From Teichococcus deserti (GTDB lineage Bacteria > Pseudomonadota > Alphaproteobacteria > Acetobacterales > Acetobacteraceae), in contig NZ_MLCO01000054.1 of the NCBI RefSeq assembly GCF_001982615.1, positions 21,611 through 85,610 of the forward strand: a stretch of DNA of 64,000 bases. The letters run 5' to 3'. How positions within the stretch are numbered: the stretch's first letter is position 1; every line of letters begins with the position of its first letter. The notes below the pieces were generated by a model. The model saw only the letters and a list, made by a program, of their open reading frames with translations, did not search any database and was not told where the DNA came from. A program made the position numbers and the translations under genes. Of this stretch, positions 17,973 to 26,508 are shown piece by piece.

Positions 17973-18943
17973 TCCGGCTCGATCCCGGCGATGCGCACCC
18001 ATTCGCGCCAGCGCGCGGTGTCGGCGGCCAGGAAGTCGCGCGCCGCCTCCAGCCCCAGGCTGCGCGGGGCCAGCCCCTGTTCCTCGAAGGCCTTCCGCAC
18101 CTCGGGTGCCGCGATCGCTTCGGCCATGGCGGCATTGGCGCGGGCCAGCAGGGCGGGCGGCGTGGCGGCCGGGGCGGCCAGGCCCATCCAGCCTTCCATG
18201 GCGAAGCCGGGCAGGGTCTCGGCGACGGCGGCGATCTCCGGCCGGCGCGGGTCGCGGGCCGGGGCGCTGCTGCCGATGGCGCGCAGCCCGCTGCCCTCCT
18301 GCAGGGCGGGGGCGGCGGAGAGCGCGTCGAGGAAGGCGAAGGCCACCTCGCCGCCGCGCAGGTCGGTCAGGATCTGGGTGACGTTGCGGTAGGAGACGCC
18401 GGCCATCTCGGCCCCGGTCGCCGCGCGCAGCAGCTCCGCCGGCACCCGGGAGGAGGAGGAGTAGTAGCCGAAGAACAGCCCGCCCGGCCTGGCCCGCGCC
18501 GCCGCCACCAGGCCCGCGACGTCGCGATAGGGCGCCCGGGCATCGACCACCAGGATCGAGGGATAGCTGCCGAACAGCCCGACCATGGCGAAGTCGCGCA
18601 GCGGGTCATAGGGCAGCTTCCGGAACAGGAAGGGATTGGCCGCATGGGTCGAGTTGGTGGCCAGGACGAAGCCGTGCCCGTCCGGCGGCATCGACTTGGC
18701 GGCGTCGGTGCCGATGACCGCGCCGGCGCCGGGGCGGTTCTCCACCACCACCGGCTGGCCGCGCCGCTCCAGGAAGCGGCCGAAGACCCGGGCGGTGAAG
18801 TCGGCGCCGCCGCCGGGGGCGGAGGGGACGATGATGCGGACTGGGCGGGCGGGCCAGGGCTCCTGCGCGGCCTGGGCGCGGGCCCGGCCGGCGATGGCGG
18901 CCAGGGCCAGCCCGGCCGCGGCGCGGCGGCGGATCGGCGACAT
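17969..18943 (-). CDS. Bug-family (TctC-type) periplasmic solute-binding protein
   Basis: 324 residues with an Arg-rich N-terminal export signal (MSPIRRRAAAGLALAAIAG, cleavage near ARAQAAQ). The hallmark strings WPARPVRIIVPSAPGGGADF and VVENRPGAGAVIGTD mark the Bug family, extracytoplasmic receptors for carboxylates; many are orphans without TctAB permeases, and none is in the window. GGGGAGAA precedes the ATG. It leads the operon with two alpha/beta hydrolases, whose substrate may be the ligand. Confidence 0.93.
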   Translation of the reverse strand: MSPIRRRAAAGLALAAIAGRARAQAAQEPWPARPVRIIVPSAPGGGADFTARVFGRFLERRGQPVVVENRPGAGAVIGTDAAKSMPPDGHGFVLATNSTHAANPFLFRKLPYDPLRDFAMVGLFGSYPSILVVDARAPYRDVAGLVAAARARPGGLFFGYYSSSSRVPAELLRAATGAEMAGVSYRNVTQILTDLRGGEVAFAFLDALSAAPALQEGSGLRAIGSSAPARDPRRPEIAAVAETLPGFAMEGWMGLAAPAATPPALLARANAAMAEAIAAPEVRKAFEEQGLAPRSLGLEAARDFLAADTARWREWVRIAGIEPE

Positions 18944-19015
18944 TCTCTTCTCCCCAAGCGTCTTGCTGAGCAGAGAACAATACCGCTGGGCCGAAGCCGC
19001 AAGCGAAATGCGCGG

Positions 19016-20386
19016 CTATTGCCCCGGCGCCGCCAGGCTGCGCTGCAGCCGGGCGATGGCGCCGGGCAGGCCGCGCACCTGCAGCACGCGGCCGCGCTCG
19101 TCGTAATCCTCGGCCAGCACGCGGACGCTGTCATAGATCTCGCCGATCAGCCCCTGCCGCGCATAGGGCAGCGACAGGGTGGCCTCCTGCATCTCCGCCT
19201 CGAAGAAGCCGATGATGCGGTCATGCAGCGCGCGGACATCCTCCGGCGCATGGGCCGAGAGCATGATGGCCTCGGGGTGCTTCTCCGCCAGCATGGCGCG
19301 CCGCCCGGCATCGACCCGGTCCATCTTGTTCAGCACCAGCCGCGCGGGCACGGCATCGGCGCCGATCTCGCGCAGCACGCTGCGGCTGACCTCGAGCTGC
19401 GCCTCGTAGGTCGGGTCGGAGGCATCGACGACGAAGAGCAGCAGGGAGGCCTCCAGCGCCTCGGTCAGGGTCGAGCGGAAGGAGGCGACCAGGTCATGCG
19501 GCAGCTGCTTGATGAAGCCCACCGTGTCGGAGACCAGCACGCGCGGCCGCGTCTCCGGCTGCAGGATGCGCACCGTGGTGTCGAGGGTGGCGAAGAGCTT
19601 GTCCTCGACCAGCACCTCGCTGCCGGTCAGCGCCCGCATCAGCGAGGACTTGCCGGCATTGGTATAGCCGACGAGGGCCACGCGCAGCTGGTCGCGCCGC
19701 GCCGAGCGGCGGTTGTCGCTGTCGCGCTGCACCGCCTCGAGCTGGCCGCGCAGCTCGGCCAGGCGGTCGCGGATCTTGCGGCGGTCGAGGTCGAGGGTGG
19801 TCTCGCCGGCGCCGGGCCCCTGCTGGCGGCCGCCGCCGGTCGAGGATTCGCGCATCCGCGGCGCGACGTATTTCAGCCGCGCCATCTCCACCTGCAGCTT
19901 CGCCTCGCGGGTCTTGGCGTGGCGGTGGAAGATCTCGACGATGACGCCGGTGCGGTCCAGCACCTCGGCCCGCGTCGCGCGCTCCAGGTTGCGGATCTGG
20001 CTGGGCGACAGCTCGTGGTCGACGATCACCACCTCGGCGCGCGGCGCCCCGGCGGCCCCGTCCTCGGCCGCGTCCTCCGCCGCCTCCTTCGGCCCGGCCG
20101 CCTCCTCGAAGCGGGCGCGCGCCTTGGAGCGGCTGGCCGGCGCCATCGAGGTGACCACGCCGCTGCCGCCGGTGAAGCCCGCCAGCTCGGCCAGCTTGCC
20201 GCTGCCCAGCACGGCGCCGGCGCCGGTGCCCTCGCGCCGCTGCGACACCTGGCCGACCACCTCGTAGCCCAGCGTCTTCACCAGCCGGCCGAGCTCCTCG
20301 AGGCTGGCGGCATGCGCGACATCGTCGACCTCGGGCAGCTGGATGCCGACGAGGACGGCGCGGGGGGTGGGGGGCTTGGTTTCCAT
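19016..20386 (-). CDS. hflX: GTPase HflX
   Basis: About 456 residues. N-terminal HflX domain with GYEVVGQVSQRR and GSGKLAEL; G domain with G1 GYTNAGKSSL, G3 DTVGFIKQLPHDLVASF and G4 NKMD. HflX binds the ribosome, splits stalled 70S particles and helps recovery from heat or antibiotic stress. An Ala/Glu-rich stretch (AAGPKEAAEDAAEDG) is inserted between the first strands of the N-terminal domain and looks like a lineage-specific loop. The start is either ATG 20386 (METKPPTPRA) or ATG 20398; the former has GGACAG upstream. No hfq gene adjoins. It is divergent from a LysR gene. Confidence 0.95.
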   Translation of the reverse strand: METKPPTPRAVLVGIQLPEVDDVAHAASLEELGRLVKTLGYEVVGQVSQRREGTGAGAVLGSGKLAELAGFTGGSGVVTSMAPASRSKARARFEEAAGPKEAAEDAAEDGAAGAPRAEVVIVDHELSPSQIRNLERATRAEVLDRTGVIVEIFHRHAKTREAKLQVEMARLKYVAPRMRESSTGGGRQQGPGAGETTLDLDRRKIRDRLAELRGQLEAVQRDSDNRRSARRDQLRVALVGYTNAGKSSLMRALTGSEVLVEDKLFATLDTTVRILQPETRPRVLVSDTVGFIKQLPHDLVASFRSTLTEALEASLLLFVVDASDPTYEAQLEVSRSVLREIGADAVPARLVLNKMDRVDAGRRAMLAEKHPEAIMLSAHAPEDVRALHDRIIGFFEAEMQEATLSLPYARQGLIGEIYDSVRVLAEDYDERGRVLQVRGLPGAIARLQRSLAAPGQ

Positions 20387-20450
20387 CTTTCTGTCCATAG
20401 CACGAAGCGGCGGCGTTCCTGGCATCCGCCGGCCGCGCTACAGAGCCCGC

Positions 20451-21359
20451 ATGCCCCTGAACCGCGCCGACCTGGCCGACTTCACCTGCTTCCTGGCGAT
20501 CGCGCGGCACCGCAGCTTCCGCCTGGCCGCGCTGGAGCTGGGGGTCAGCCCCTCGGCGCTCAGCCATGCGCTGAAGGGGCTGGAGGCGCGGCTGGGCGTC
20601 CGCCTGGTCAACCGCACCAACCGCAGCGTCATGCTGACCGCGGCGGGGCAGGAGCTGGAGCAGGCGATCAGCCAGCCTTTCGACGCCATCGGCCAGGCGG
20701 TCGAGGCGCTGAACCGCCACCGCGACGCCCCGGCCGGGCGGGTGCGGCTGAACGCGGTGGTGGATGCGGTGTCGCTGGTGCTGGCGCCGGTGCTGCCGGA
20801 ATTCGCCCGGCGCTATCCCAATATCGAGCTGGAGATCTCGGCCAGCAACCGCATGGTCGATGTCATCGGCAGCGGCTTCGACGCCGGCCTCCGGCATGGC
20901 GGCACGGTGCCGGAGGACATGGTGGCGCAGCGCGTCTCGGCCGATCTGCGCTGGGTGGTCGCGGCCTCGCCCGACTACCTGGCGCGGCATGGCCGGCCGG
21001 CGACGCCGCGGGATCTGCAGGCGCATCGCTGCATCGGCGTGCGGCTGGGCGACGACCGGCTGTACCGCTGGGAATTCATGGGGCCGGAGGGCGAGTTCGC
21101 CGTCGCCGTGCCCAGCCAGTTCATCCTGGATGACGGCCGGGCGATGGTGGCGCTGGCCCTGGCCGGGGCGGGGCTGGCCTATGCGGCCGAGCCGGTCTTC
21201 GCGCCGCACCTGGCCAGCGGCGCGCTGGAGCTGGTGCTGCAGGACTGGGCGACCAGCGGCCCGGGCTACCAGATCTACTACTCCAGCCGGCGCCAGGTGC
21301 CGGCCGGGCTGCGGCTGCTGGTCGAGCTGATCCGCGAGATGCGGCCGCTCGGCCTGTAG
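20451..21359 (+). CDS. LysR-family transcriptional regulator
   Basis: 302 residues with an N-terminal HTH (FLAIARHRSFRLAALELGVS, SALSHALKGLEARLGVRLVNR) and a substrate-binding domain. It resembles the LysR at 14146 (both have the SALSHA recognition helix and SRRQ near the end), so the two are likely distant paralogs. It is divergent from hflX and convergent with the cytochrome gene; its target is not clear. Confidence 0.94.
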   Translation: MPLNRADLADFTCFLAIARHRSFRLAALELGVSPSALSHALKGLEARLGVRLVNRTNRSVMLTAAGQELEQAISQPFDAIGQAVEALNRHRDAPAGRVRLNAVVDAVSLVLAPVLPEFARRYPNIELEISASNRMVDVIGSGFDAGLRHGGTVPEDMVAQRVSADLRWVVAASPDYLARHGRPATPRDLQAHRCIGVRLGDDRLYRWEFMGPEGEFAVAVPSQFILDDGRAMVALALAGAGLAYAAEPVFAPHLASGALELVLQDWATSGPGYQIYYSSRRQVPAGLRLLVELIREMRPLGL

Positions 21360-21383
21360 CGCGCGCCCGGCCGCGGCGCGGCC

Positions 21384-22724
21384 TCAGCGCATCTGCAGCA
21401 CGATGACGTCGCTGCTGGCCGGGTTGGTCTGGCTGCGCAGCTTCGCCACCTGCTCCTCGGTCACTGCGCCGCCGCGGTTGCCCCAGGCGGTGCGGATGAA
21501 GGACAGGATTTCCGCCACCTCGCGGTCGTTGATCTGGTTGCGCAGCGAGGGCATGCGATAGGCATCCGCGACGCCGCCCGCCACCACCCGTCCTGCGCCG
21601 TTCAGCGTGATGTTGATCGCCGAGGCCGCATCGGGCGCCAGCAGCGAGCTGGCGCCGGCCAGCGGCGGGATCCATTCGCCGCGCCCCTGGCCGTCGGCGC
21701 CGTGGCAGGTGCCGCAGCGCGCCATGTAGCCGCGGGCACCGGGGCTCGCGGCCAGCGTCGCCGGGCTGGCCAGCGCCGTGCGCGTCGCCGGGTCGTATTG
21801 CCAGGGCGCGCCGTCGCGCGCCGGGTCGCCGGGCAGCGACTTCAAATAGCGGGCGATGCCGCGCAGGTCGTCATCGGTCATGAACTGGGTGGAGTTGTTG
21901 AAGGCCTCCATCATCGAGCCGAAGACCACGCTGTGCCGGTTCCGGCCGCGCTTCAGATAGGCGAAGATCTCCTCCTCGCTCCAGCGGCCCAGGCCGCTGT
22001 TCGGGTCGCCGCGCAGGCTGGGCGCGTACCAGCCGTCCAGCAGCGCGCCGGAGAGGTAGCGGGGATCGCTGGAATCGAGCGCCACCTCCTGCATGGCGAG
22101 GCCGCGCGGCGTGTGGCAGCTGCCGCAATGGCCGGCGCCCTCGACCAGATAGGCGCCGCGGTTCCAGGCCGCGTCGCGCTGCGGCGCTGCCTGGTAGGGC
22201 CGGGTCGGCGCGAAGACCAGGTTCCAGAAGGCCAGCGGCCAGCGCATGTTCAGCGGCCAGGGGATGTGGCTCGCCTGGTTGGCCTGCCGCACCGGCTGCA
22301 CGTGCCGCTGGAAATAGTCGTAGAGCGCGCGGACATCCTCGTCGCTCATCCTGGCGTAGGAGGGATAGGGCATGGCGGGATAGAGCCGCCGCCCGTCGGC
22401 GCCGATGCCGCGCCGCACCGCGTTGTCGAACTGCGACAGCGTGTAGCCGCCGATGCCGGTCTCCCGGTCCGGGGTGATGTTGGTGGCGAAGATGGTGCCG
22501 AGCGGCGTGCCCATCGGCAGGCCGCCGGCGAAGGGCGCGCCATGCTCGGTGCTGTGGCAGGCGACGCAGTCGCCGAGGCGGGCGACATATTCGCCGCGCT
22601 CCAGGGGCGTCGCCGCCGCGGGCGCCGCGCCGTCGAAGGGGGAGGCAGGGATCCGGGTGGCGAACCACCACGCGCCGGATCCGGCGACCACGAGGATCGC
22701 CAGCAATGCGGTAAGCCGTTTCAA
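21384..22724 (-). CDS. Triheme cytochrome c subunit of a periplasmic dehydrogenase
   Basis: 446 residues with an N-terminal membrane anchor or signal (MKRLTALLAILVVAGSGAWW) and three haem-binding motifs: CVACH (53-57), CGSCH (200-204) and CGTCH (337-341). This three-haem layout is that of the cytochrome subunit of membrane-bound aldehyde, alcohol and N-heterocycle dehydrogenases, which passes electrons to ubiquinone or the oxidase. The start codon is TTG at 22724 with a weak GGACGG site upstream; no in-frame ATG is available. It is the last gene of the operon with the molybdopterin and 2Fe-2S subunits. Confidence 0.93.
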   Translation of the reverse strand: MKRLTALLAILVVAGSGAWWFATRIPASPFDGAAPAAATPLERGEYVARLGDCVACHSTEHGAPFAGGLPMGTPLGTIFATNITPDRETGIGGYTLSQFDNAVRRGIGADGRRLYPAMPYPSYARMSDEDVRALYDYFQRHVQPVRQANQASHIPWPLNMRWPLAFWNLVFAPTRPYQAAPQRDAAWNRGAYLVEGAGHCGSCHTPRGLAMQEVALDSSDPRYLSGALLDGWYAPSLRGDPNSGLGRWSEEEIFAYLKRGRNRHSVVFGSMMEAFNNSTQFMTDDDLRGIARYLKSLPGDPARDGAPWQYDPATRTALASPATLAASPGARGYMARCGTCHGADGQGRGEWIPPLAGASSLLAPDAASAINITLNGAGRVVAGGVADAYRMPSLRNQINDREVAEILSFIRTAWGNRGGAVTEEQVAKLRSQTNPASSDVIVLQMR

Positions 22725-22809
22725 TGTCCGTCCAGCCCGGTTTGCAGGTGGCTGGCCCGCCGCCCGGAGGCCGGGCGGCGGGCGGGAGGTCAGGGGGTGC
22801 CGCGGCGCC

Positions 22810-25026
22810 TCAGGAGACGCGGCCGAAGCGCGCGCGCGACAGCGGCAGGCTGCGGATCCGCTGCCCGGTCAAGGCGAAGACCGCATTGACCACCGCCGGC
22901 GGCACGCCGGGCACGCCGGGCTCGCCGACGCCGCCCATCGGCGCGCCGCTCTCGATGATGCGGACATGCACCCGCGGCATCTGGTCGGGCGGCAGGATCG
23001 GATAGCCGTCGTAGTTGCGGGCGCGCGGCGTGCCGTGCTCGTAGACCACCTCCTCCAGCAGGGCGGAGGACAGGCCGATGGCCACGGCGGATTGCACCTG
23101 CTCGACCACGGTCGACGGGTTGACGATGCTGCCCGGGTCGATGGCGACCCAGACGTCATGCGCCCGCGCCCGGCCGTCCTGGATCGACACCTCGGCAATG
23201 GTCGCGACCTCGGTGCCGAAGGGCGAGGACAGCGCGATGCCGCGCGCCCGGCGGCTGCCATCGGGTGCAGTGAAGGGGCCGCGCTTCCAGCCGCCGGAGA
23301 GCTCGGCGACGGCGGCGAGCAGCGCCTGGTGCCGCGGGCTCTTCTCGACCAGCCGCTGGCGCAGCGCGAAGGGGTCGGTCTGTCCCGCCTCGGCCAGCTC
23401 GTCGAGGAAGCACTCCATGAAGAAGTCGTTGTAGGAATGCCCGACCGAGCGCCAGAAGCCGACCATGGCGGGGCTGCGCTGCACCACATGGGCGACGCGG
23501 CGGTTGGGGAAGGCATAGACCTTGTTGGCGATGCCCTCGACCACGGTGCGGTCATGGCGGTCGGCGGGCGCGCCGAAGGTGCGGTTCAGCAGGTGGTCGC
23601 AGACGATCTCCGCCTCCAGCGCCACCGGCAGGCCGCTGGCATCGATGCCGCCGCGGAAGCGCACCAGGGCCGCCGGGCGGAAGGCATCGCGCAGGAACTC
23701 GGCCTCGCGGCTCCAGATCACCTTGACCGGGCGGCCGGTCGCCTTGGTCAGGGCGATGGCCTGGGGGAAGGGGCTGGCCGCCTCGTACAAGAAGTGCCGG
23801 CCGAAGAAGCCGCCCAGCGGCGGTGAATGCAGCGTCACCTTCTCCGGCGCGATGCCGGCGGCGCGCGCCACCACGGGCAGGTACATGTCCGGCGCCTGGT
23901 TCGGCACCCAGAGCTCCAGCGTGCCGGCCTCCGCGTTCCAGGAGGCCAGCGCCGAGGGCGGCTCGAGCTGGCCATGCGCCAGCAGCGGCGCATCGTAGCT
24001 GGCTTCAACCACCCGCGCCGCGCCCTTCAGCGCGCCAGAGGCGTCGCCAGCCGTCTCCGCGGTGATTCCAGGGCCCGGGGCGGCCTGCTGCCGGTCGCGC
24101 AGCGCCCGGGTCGAGAAATCGGCCGGCATGGCATTGGCGGCGCCGGGCGCGGCCTCGCGCCAGGCGACCTGCAGCGTCTCCGCCGCGCGATGCGCCCGCC
24201 ACCAGCGGTCGGCGACCACGGCGACGGCGCCGGGCAGGCGGTGCAGCGAATGCACGCCGGGCAGCGCCAGCACCGCCGCCTCGTTGCGGATCTCCGCCGG
24301 CTCCATGCCGTAGCGCGGGGCGTGCTGGACGGCGGCCTGCAGCATGCCCTCCACCGCCAGGTCGATGCCGTAGACCATCTTCCCCGTCGACTTGGCGCGG
24401 ACATCGAGCCGGGCGACGGGCTTGCCGATCCAGCGGAATTTGTCCCGATCGCGCAGCGTCACCCCGGCCGGGACCGGCTGGGCGGATGCGGCCTCGGCCA
24501 ATTCGCCATAGCCGATGCGGCGGCCGGAAGCGGCATGGACGACGAAGCCCGGCTCGGTCGTCAGGCTGCCGGCCGGGACCTCCAGCCGGATGGCCGCGGC
24601 CTCGACCAGCATGGCGCGCGCCGTCGCGCCCAGCCGGCGCAGCGGCGCGATGCTGGTGCGGACCGAGCTGCTGCCGCCGGTCACCCGCGGCGCCCCCGGC
24701 AGCTTGTACCGCGCCCCCGGCGGCGCGCATTCCAGCAGCAGGCGGGCGGGCTCCAGGTCCAGCTCCTCGCCCAGGATCTGCGCCAGCGCGGTGGAGACGC
24801 CCTGGCCGCCCTCGACGAAGGGCATCTGCAGCCGCGCCGTGCCGTCGGCGCGCAGCTCGAGCAGGGCGGCGAAGGGGTTGGGCATGGCCTCCGCGGCCGG
24901 CGTTGCCTGGGATGCGGCCGGGCGGGCGCCCAGGCCCAGCACCAGCGCGCCGGCGGCAGCCCCCAGCAGCCCGCGCCGCGAGAGGTTCAGCGGCGCCGCC
25001 GCCTCGGGGGTGGCAAGGAAGGTCAT
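22810..25026 (-). CDS. Molybdopterin-binding subunit of an IorB/AldH-type dehydrogenase
   Basis: 738 residues of the xanthine dehydrogenase large-subunit superfamily. The N-terminus carries a twin-arginine signal (SRRGLLGAAAGALVLGLGA, Arg17-Arg18), so the folded cofactor-loaded enzyme is exported. Family segments are GGQGVSTALAQILGEEL, PPLGGFFGRHF and the C-terminal GVGEPGVPGVPPAVVNAVF, which contains the predicted active-site Glu. It oxidises an aldehyde or an aromatic N-heterocycle with water as the oxygen source; which one cannot be read from sequence. It sits between the 2Fe-2S subunit (13 bp upstream) and the triheme cytochrome. Confidence 0.93.
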   Translation of the reverse strand: MTFLATPEAAAPLNLSRRGLLGAAAGALVLGLGARPAASQATPAAEAMPNPFAALLELRADGTARLQMPFVEGGQGVSTALAQILGEELDLEPARLLLECAPPGARYKLPGAPRVTGGSSSVRTSIAPLRRLGATARAMLVEAAAIRLEVPAGSLTTEPGFVVHAASGRRIGYGELAEAASAQPVPAGVTLRDRDKFRWIGKPVARLDVRAKSTGKMVYGIDLAVEGMLQAAVQHAPRYGMEPAEIRNEAAVLALPGVHSLHRLPGAVAVVADRWWRAHRAAETLQVAWREAAPGAANAMPADFSTRALRDRQQAAPGPGITAETAGDASGALKGAARVVEASYDAPLLAHGQLEPPSALASWNAEAGTLELWVPNQAPDMYLPVVARAAGIAPEKVTLHSPPLGGFFGRHFLYEAASPFPQAIALTKATGRPVKVIWSREAEFLRDAFRPAALVRFRGGIDASGLPVALEAEIVCDHLLNRTFGAPADRHDRTVVEGIANKVYAFPNRRVAHVVQRSPAMVGFWRSVGHSYNDFFMECFLDELAEAGQTDPFALRQRLVEKSPRHQALLAAVAELSGGWKRGPFTAPDGSRRARGIALSSPFGTEVATIAEVSIQDGRARAHDVWVAIDPGSIVNPSTVVEQVQSAVAIGLSSALLEEVVYEHGTPRARNYDGYPILPPDQMPRVHVRIIESGAPMGGVGEPGVPGVPPAVVNAVFALTGQRIRSLPLSRARFGRVS

Positions 25027-25039
25027 GGCGCGGCTTCCC

Positions 25040-25486
25040 TCAGCCCTGGGCGGCCTGCCGCATGGCGGCGGCGATGGCGTTGTAGGTGCCGCAGCGGCAG
25101 AGATTGGTCATGGCGGCGGCGACCTCCGCCTCGCTCGGCTGCGCGATCTGCTTCAGCAGCGAGGTCGCCGCCATCACCTGGCCGGACTGGCAATAGCCGC
25201 ATTGCGGCACCTGGTGGGCCACCCAGGCCTCGACCACGCGGCGGCCGACGGCATCCTCGCCGATCGCCTCGATGGTGGTGATCTGCTGGCCCGCGACGCT
25301 CTCCACCGGCGTGATGCAGGAGCGCACGGCGATGCCGTCGACCAGCACGGTGCAGGCGCCGCATTGCGCCAGGCCGCAGCCGTACTTGGTGCCGGTCAGG
25401 CCAAGCTCGTCGCGGATCGCCCAGAGCAGCGGCATCTCGGCCTCGAGCGCGACCGTGTGGCGCACGCCGTTGACGATGAGGTCCAT
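25040..25486 (-). CDS. (2Fe-2S)-binding subunit, IorA/AldG type
   Basis: 148 residues. The plant-type ferredoxin cluster motif CGLAQCGACTVLVDG and the second cluster motifs CGYCQSGQVM and CRCGTY are complete. It carries electrons from the molybdenum site to the cytochrome. The start at ATG 25486 is decided by GGAGG five bases upstream. It has no signal of its own and is presumably exported piggy-back with the Tat-directed large subunit. It is the first gene of the three-gene operon. Confidence 0.95.
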   Translation of the reverse strand: MDLIVNGVRHTVALEAEMPLLWAIRDELGLTGTKYGCGLAQCGACTVLVDGIAVRSCITPVESVAGQQITTIEAIGEDAVGRRVVEAWVAHQVPQCGYCQSGQVMAATSLLKQIAQPSEAEVAAAMTNLCRCGTYNAIAAAMRQAAQG

Positions 25487-25910
25487 CTCGTCCTCCAACT
25501 GCAGGAACAGGGGTGCAGTGACGCGGGTGCAGGCGCCCCCGGAGGGCCAGGACCGGGGGCTGCCCTGCCATGAAAGGGCGGAACGCGGCCTGGCCGCTAA
25601 GCCATTCGCCGGCGGCCAGGTCAATCTTCGGCGATGGCGGCCAGTGGGGGCGGGCCCAGGTGTCCTTCTGTAGCGCCCGTCCGCCGGCCGCGGCACTGGC
25701 CGGAACCGGCATGCCGTGATGAGGGGAATTCATCATTCCACCGCCGCCCGGGCGGCCCGGCACCCCGTGCCTCACGCGTTCCTGAGGTTGCGCCGGGACG
25801 GCGGGGCTGCGACGCTTGGCCGGCAAGCCTGTTCACCGGCGCGCCCCGGGCATCATCCCTTTGGCCTATCCCTTGTTGACCTCGCGGCGCGCGAACCAGC
25901 GGAGTGCGAC
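25487..25910. other. Intergenic region, promoters of the dehydrogenase operon and ohr
   Basis: About 420 bp between the divergent dehydrogenase operon and the Ohr gene. Nothing in it resembles a gene. There is a short GCCCT/AGGGC hairpin near 25561-25578 and no other clear repeat or operator. OhrR-type inverted repeats were looked for upstream of the Ohr gene and not found. Confidence 0.5.
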
Positions 25911-26342
25911 ATGCCGGTTGAAGCGAAGTACAAGACGACGGCCACCGCGACGGGCGGCGGCCGGGATGGCCGGACCGCCCTGGCCGATGGCAGCATGGAC
26001 CTGCAGCTGACCGTGCCGAAGGAGCTCGGCGGCCCGGGCGGCGACGGCGCCAATCCGGAGAAGCTCTTCGCCCTCGGCTATTCGGCCTGCTTCCTCGGCG
26101 CCCTGCGCGTCGCCGCCGGCCAGACCAAGACCAAGCTGCCCGAGGGCACCACGGTGACCGCCACCATCGGCATCGGCCCGCGCTCGGAGGGTGGCTTCGG
26201 CATCACCGCGGCGCTCGACGTGCTGCTGCCCGGCCTGGCCGAGGCCGAGGCGAAGCAGCTGGTCGAGACCACCCACGGCATCTGCCCCTATTCCAATGCC
26301 ATCAAGGCCAGCGTGGACGTGGTCACCACCACCCGCGGCTGA
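25911..26342 (+). CDS. ohr: Organic hydroperoxide resistance protein, Ohr/OsmC family
   Basis: 143 residues with the two redox cysteines of Ohr, Cys60 in GYSACFLGAL and Cys125 in HGICPYSNA, and the Ohr-like sequence PEKLFALGYSACF. Ohr reduces organic hydroperoxides to alcohols using lipoyl thiols in the cytosol. The start is ATG 25911 with GGAG upstream. An ohrR-type regulator is not next to it. Confidence 0.94.
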   Translation: MPVEAKYKTTATATGGGRDGRTALADGSMDLQLTVPKELGGPGGDGANPEKLFALGYSACFLGALRVAAGQTKTKLPEGTTVTATIGIGPRSEGGFGITAALDVLLPGLAEAEAKQLVETTHGICPYSNAIKASVDVVTTTRG

Positions 26343-26508
26343 TCCCGGGGAGGGTCCGGGGGGCGCCGCAGCGCGCTCCCCGGCGCCGCCATTCAGCGCG
26401 CCGCGCCGCACCGCCCGCCAATTCCACCGCGATCCCTGGCGGATTGCGCCGCTTGACCGCCCCCCCGCCGGTGACATCCTTCCCGCAAGAAATTCTGGGG
26501 AGGACTGC

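Noticed and set aside
25023..25826. Longer N-terminal extension of the 2Fe-2S subunit and an overlapping frame
   Set aside because: The GGAGG site and family start both place the true start at 25486. The upstream translation is Pro/Arg noise.
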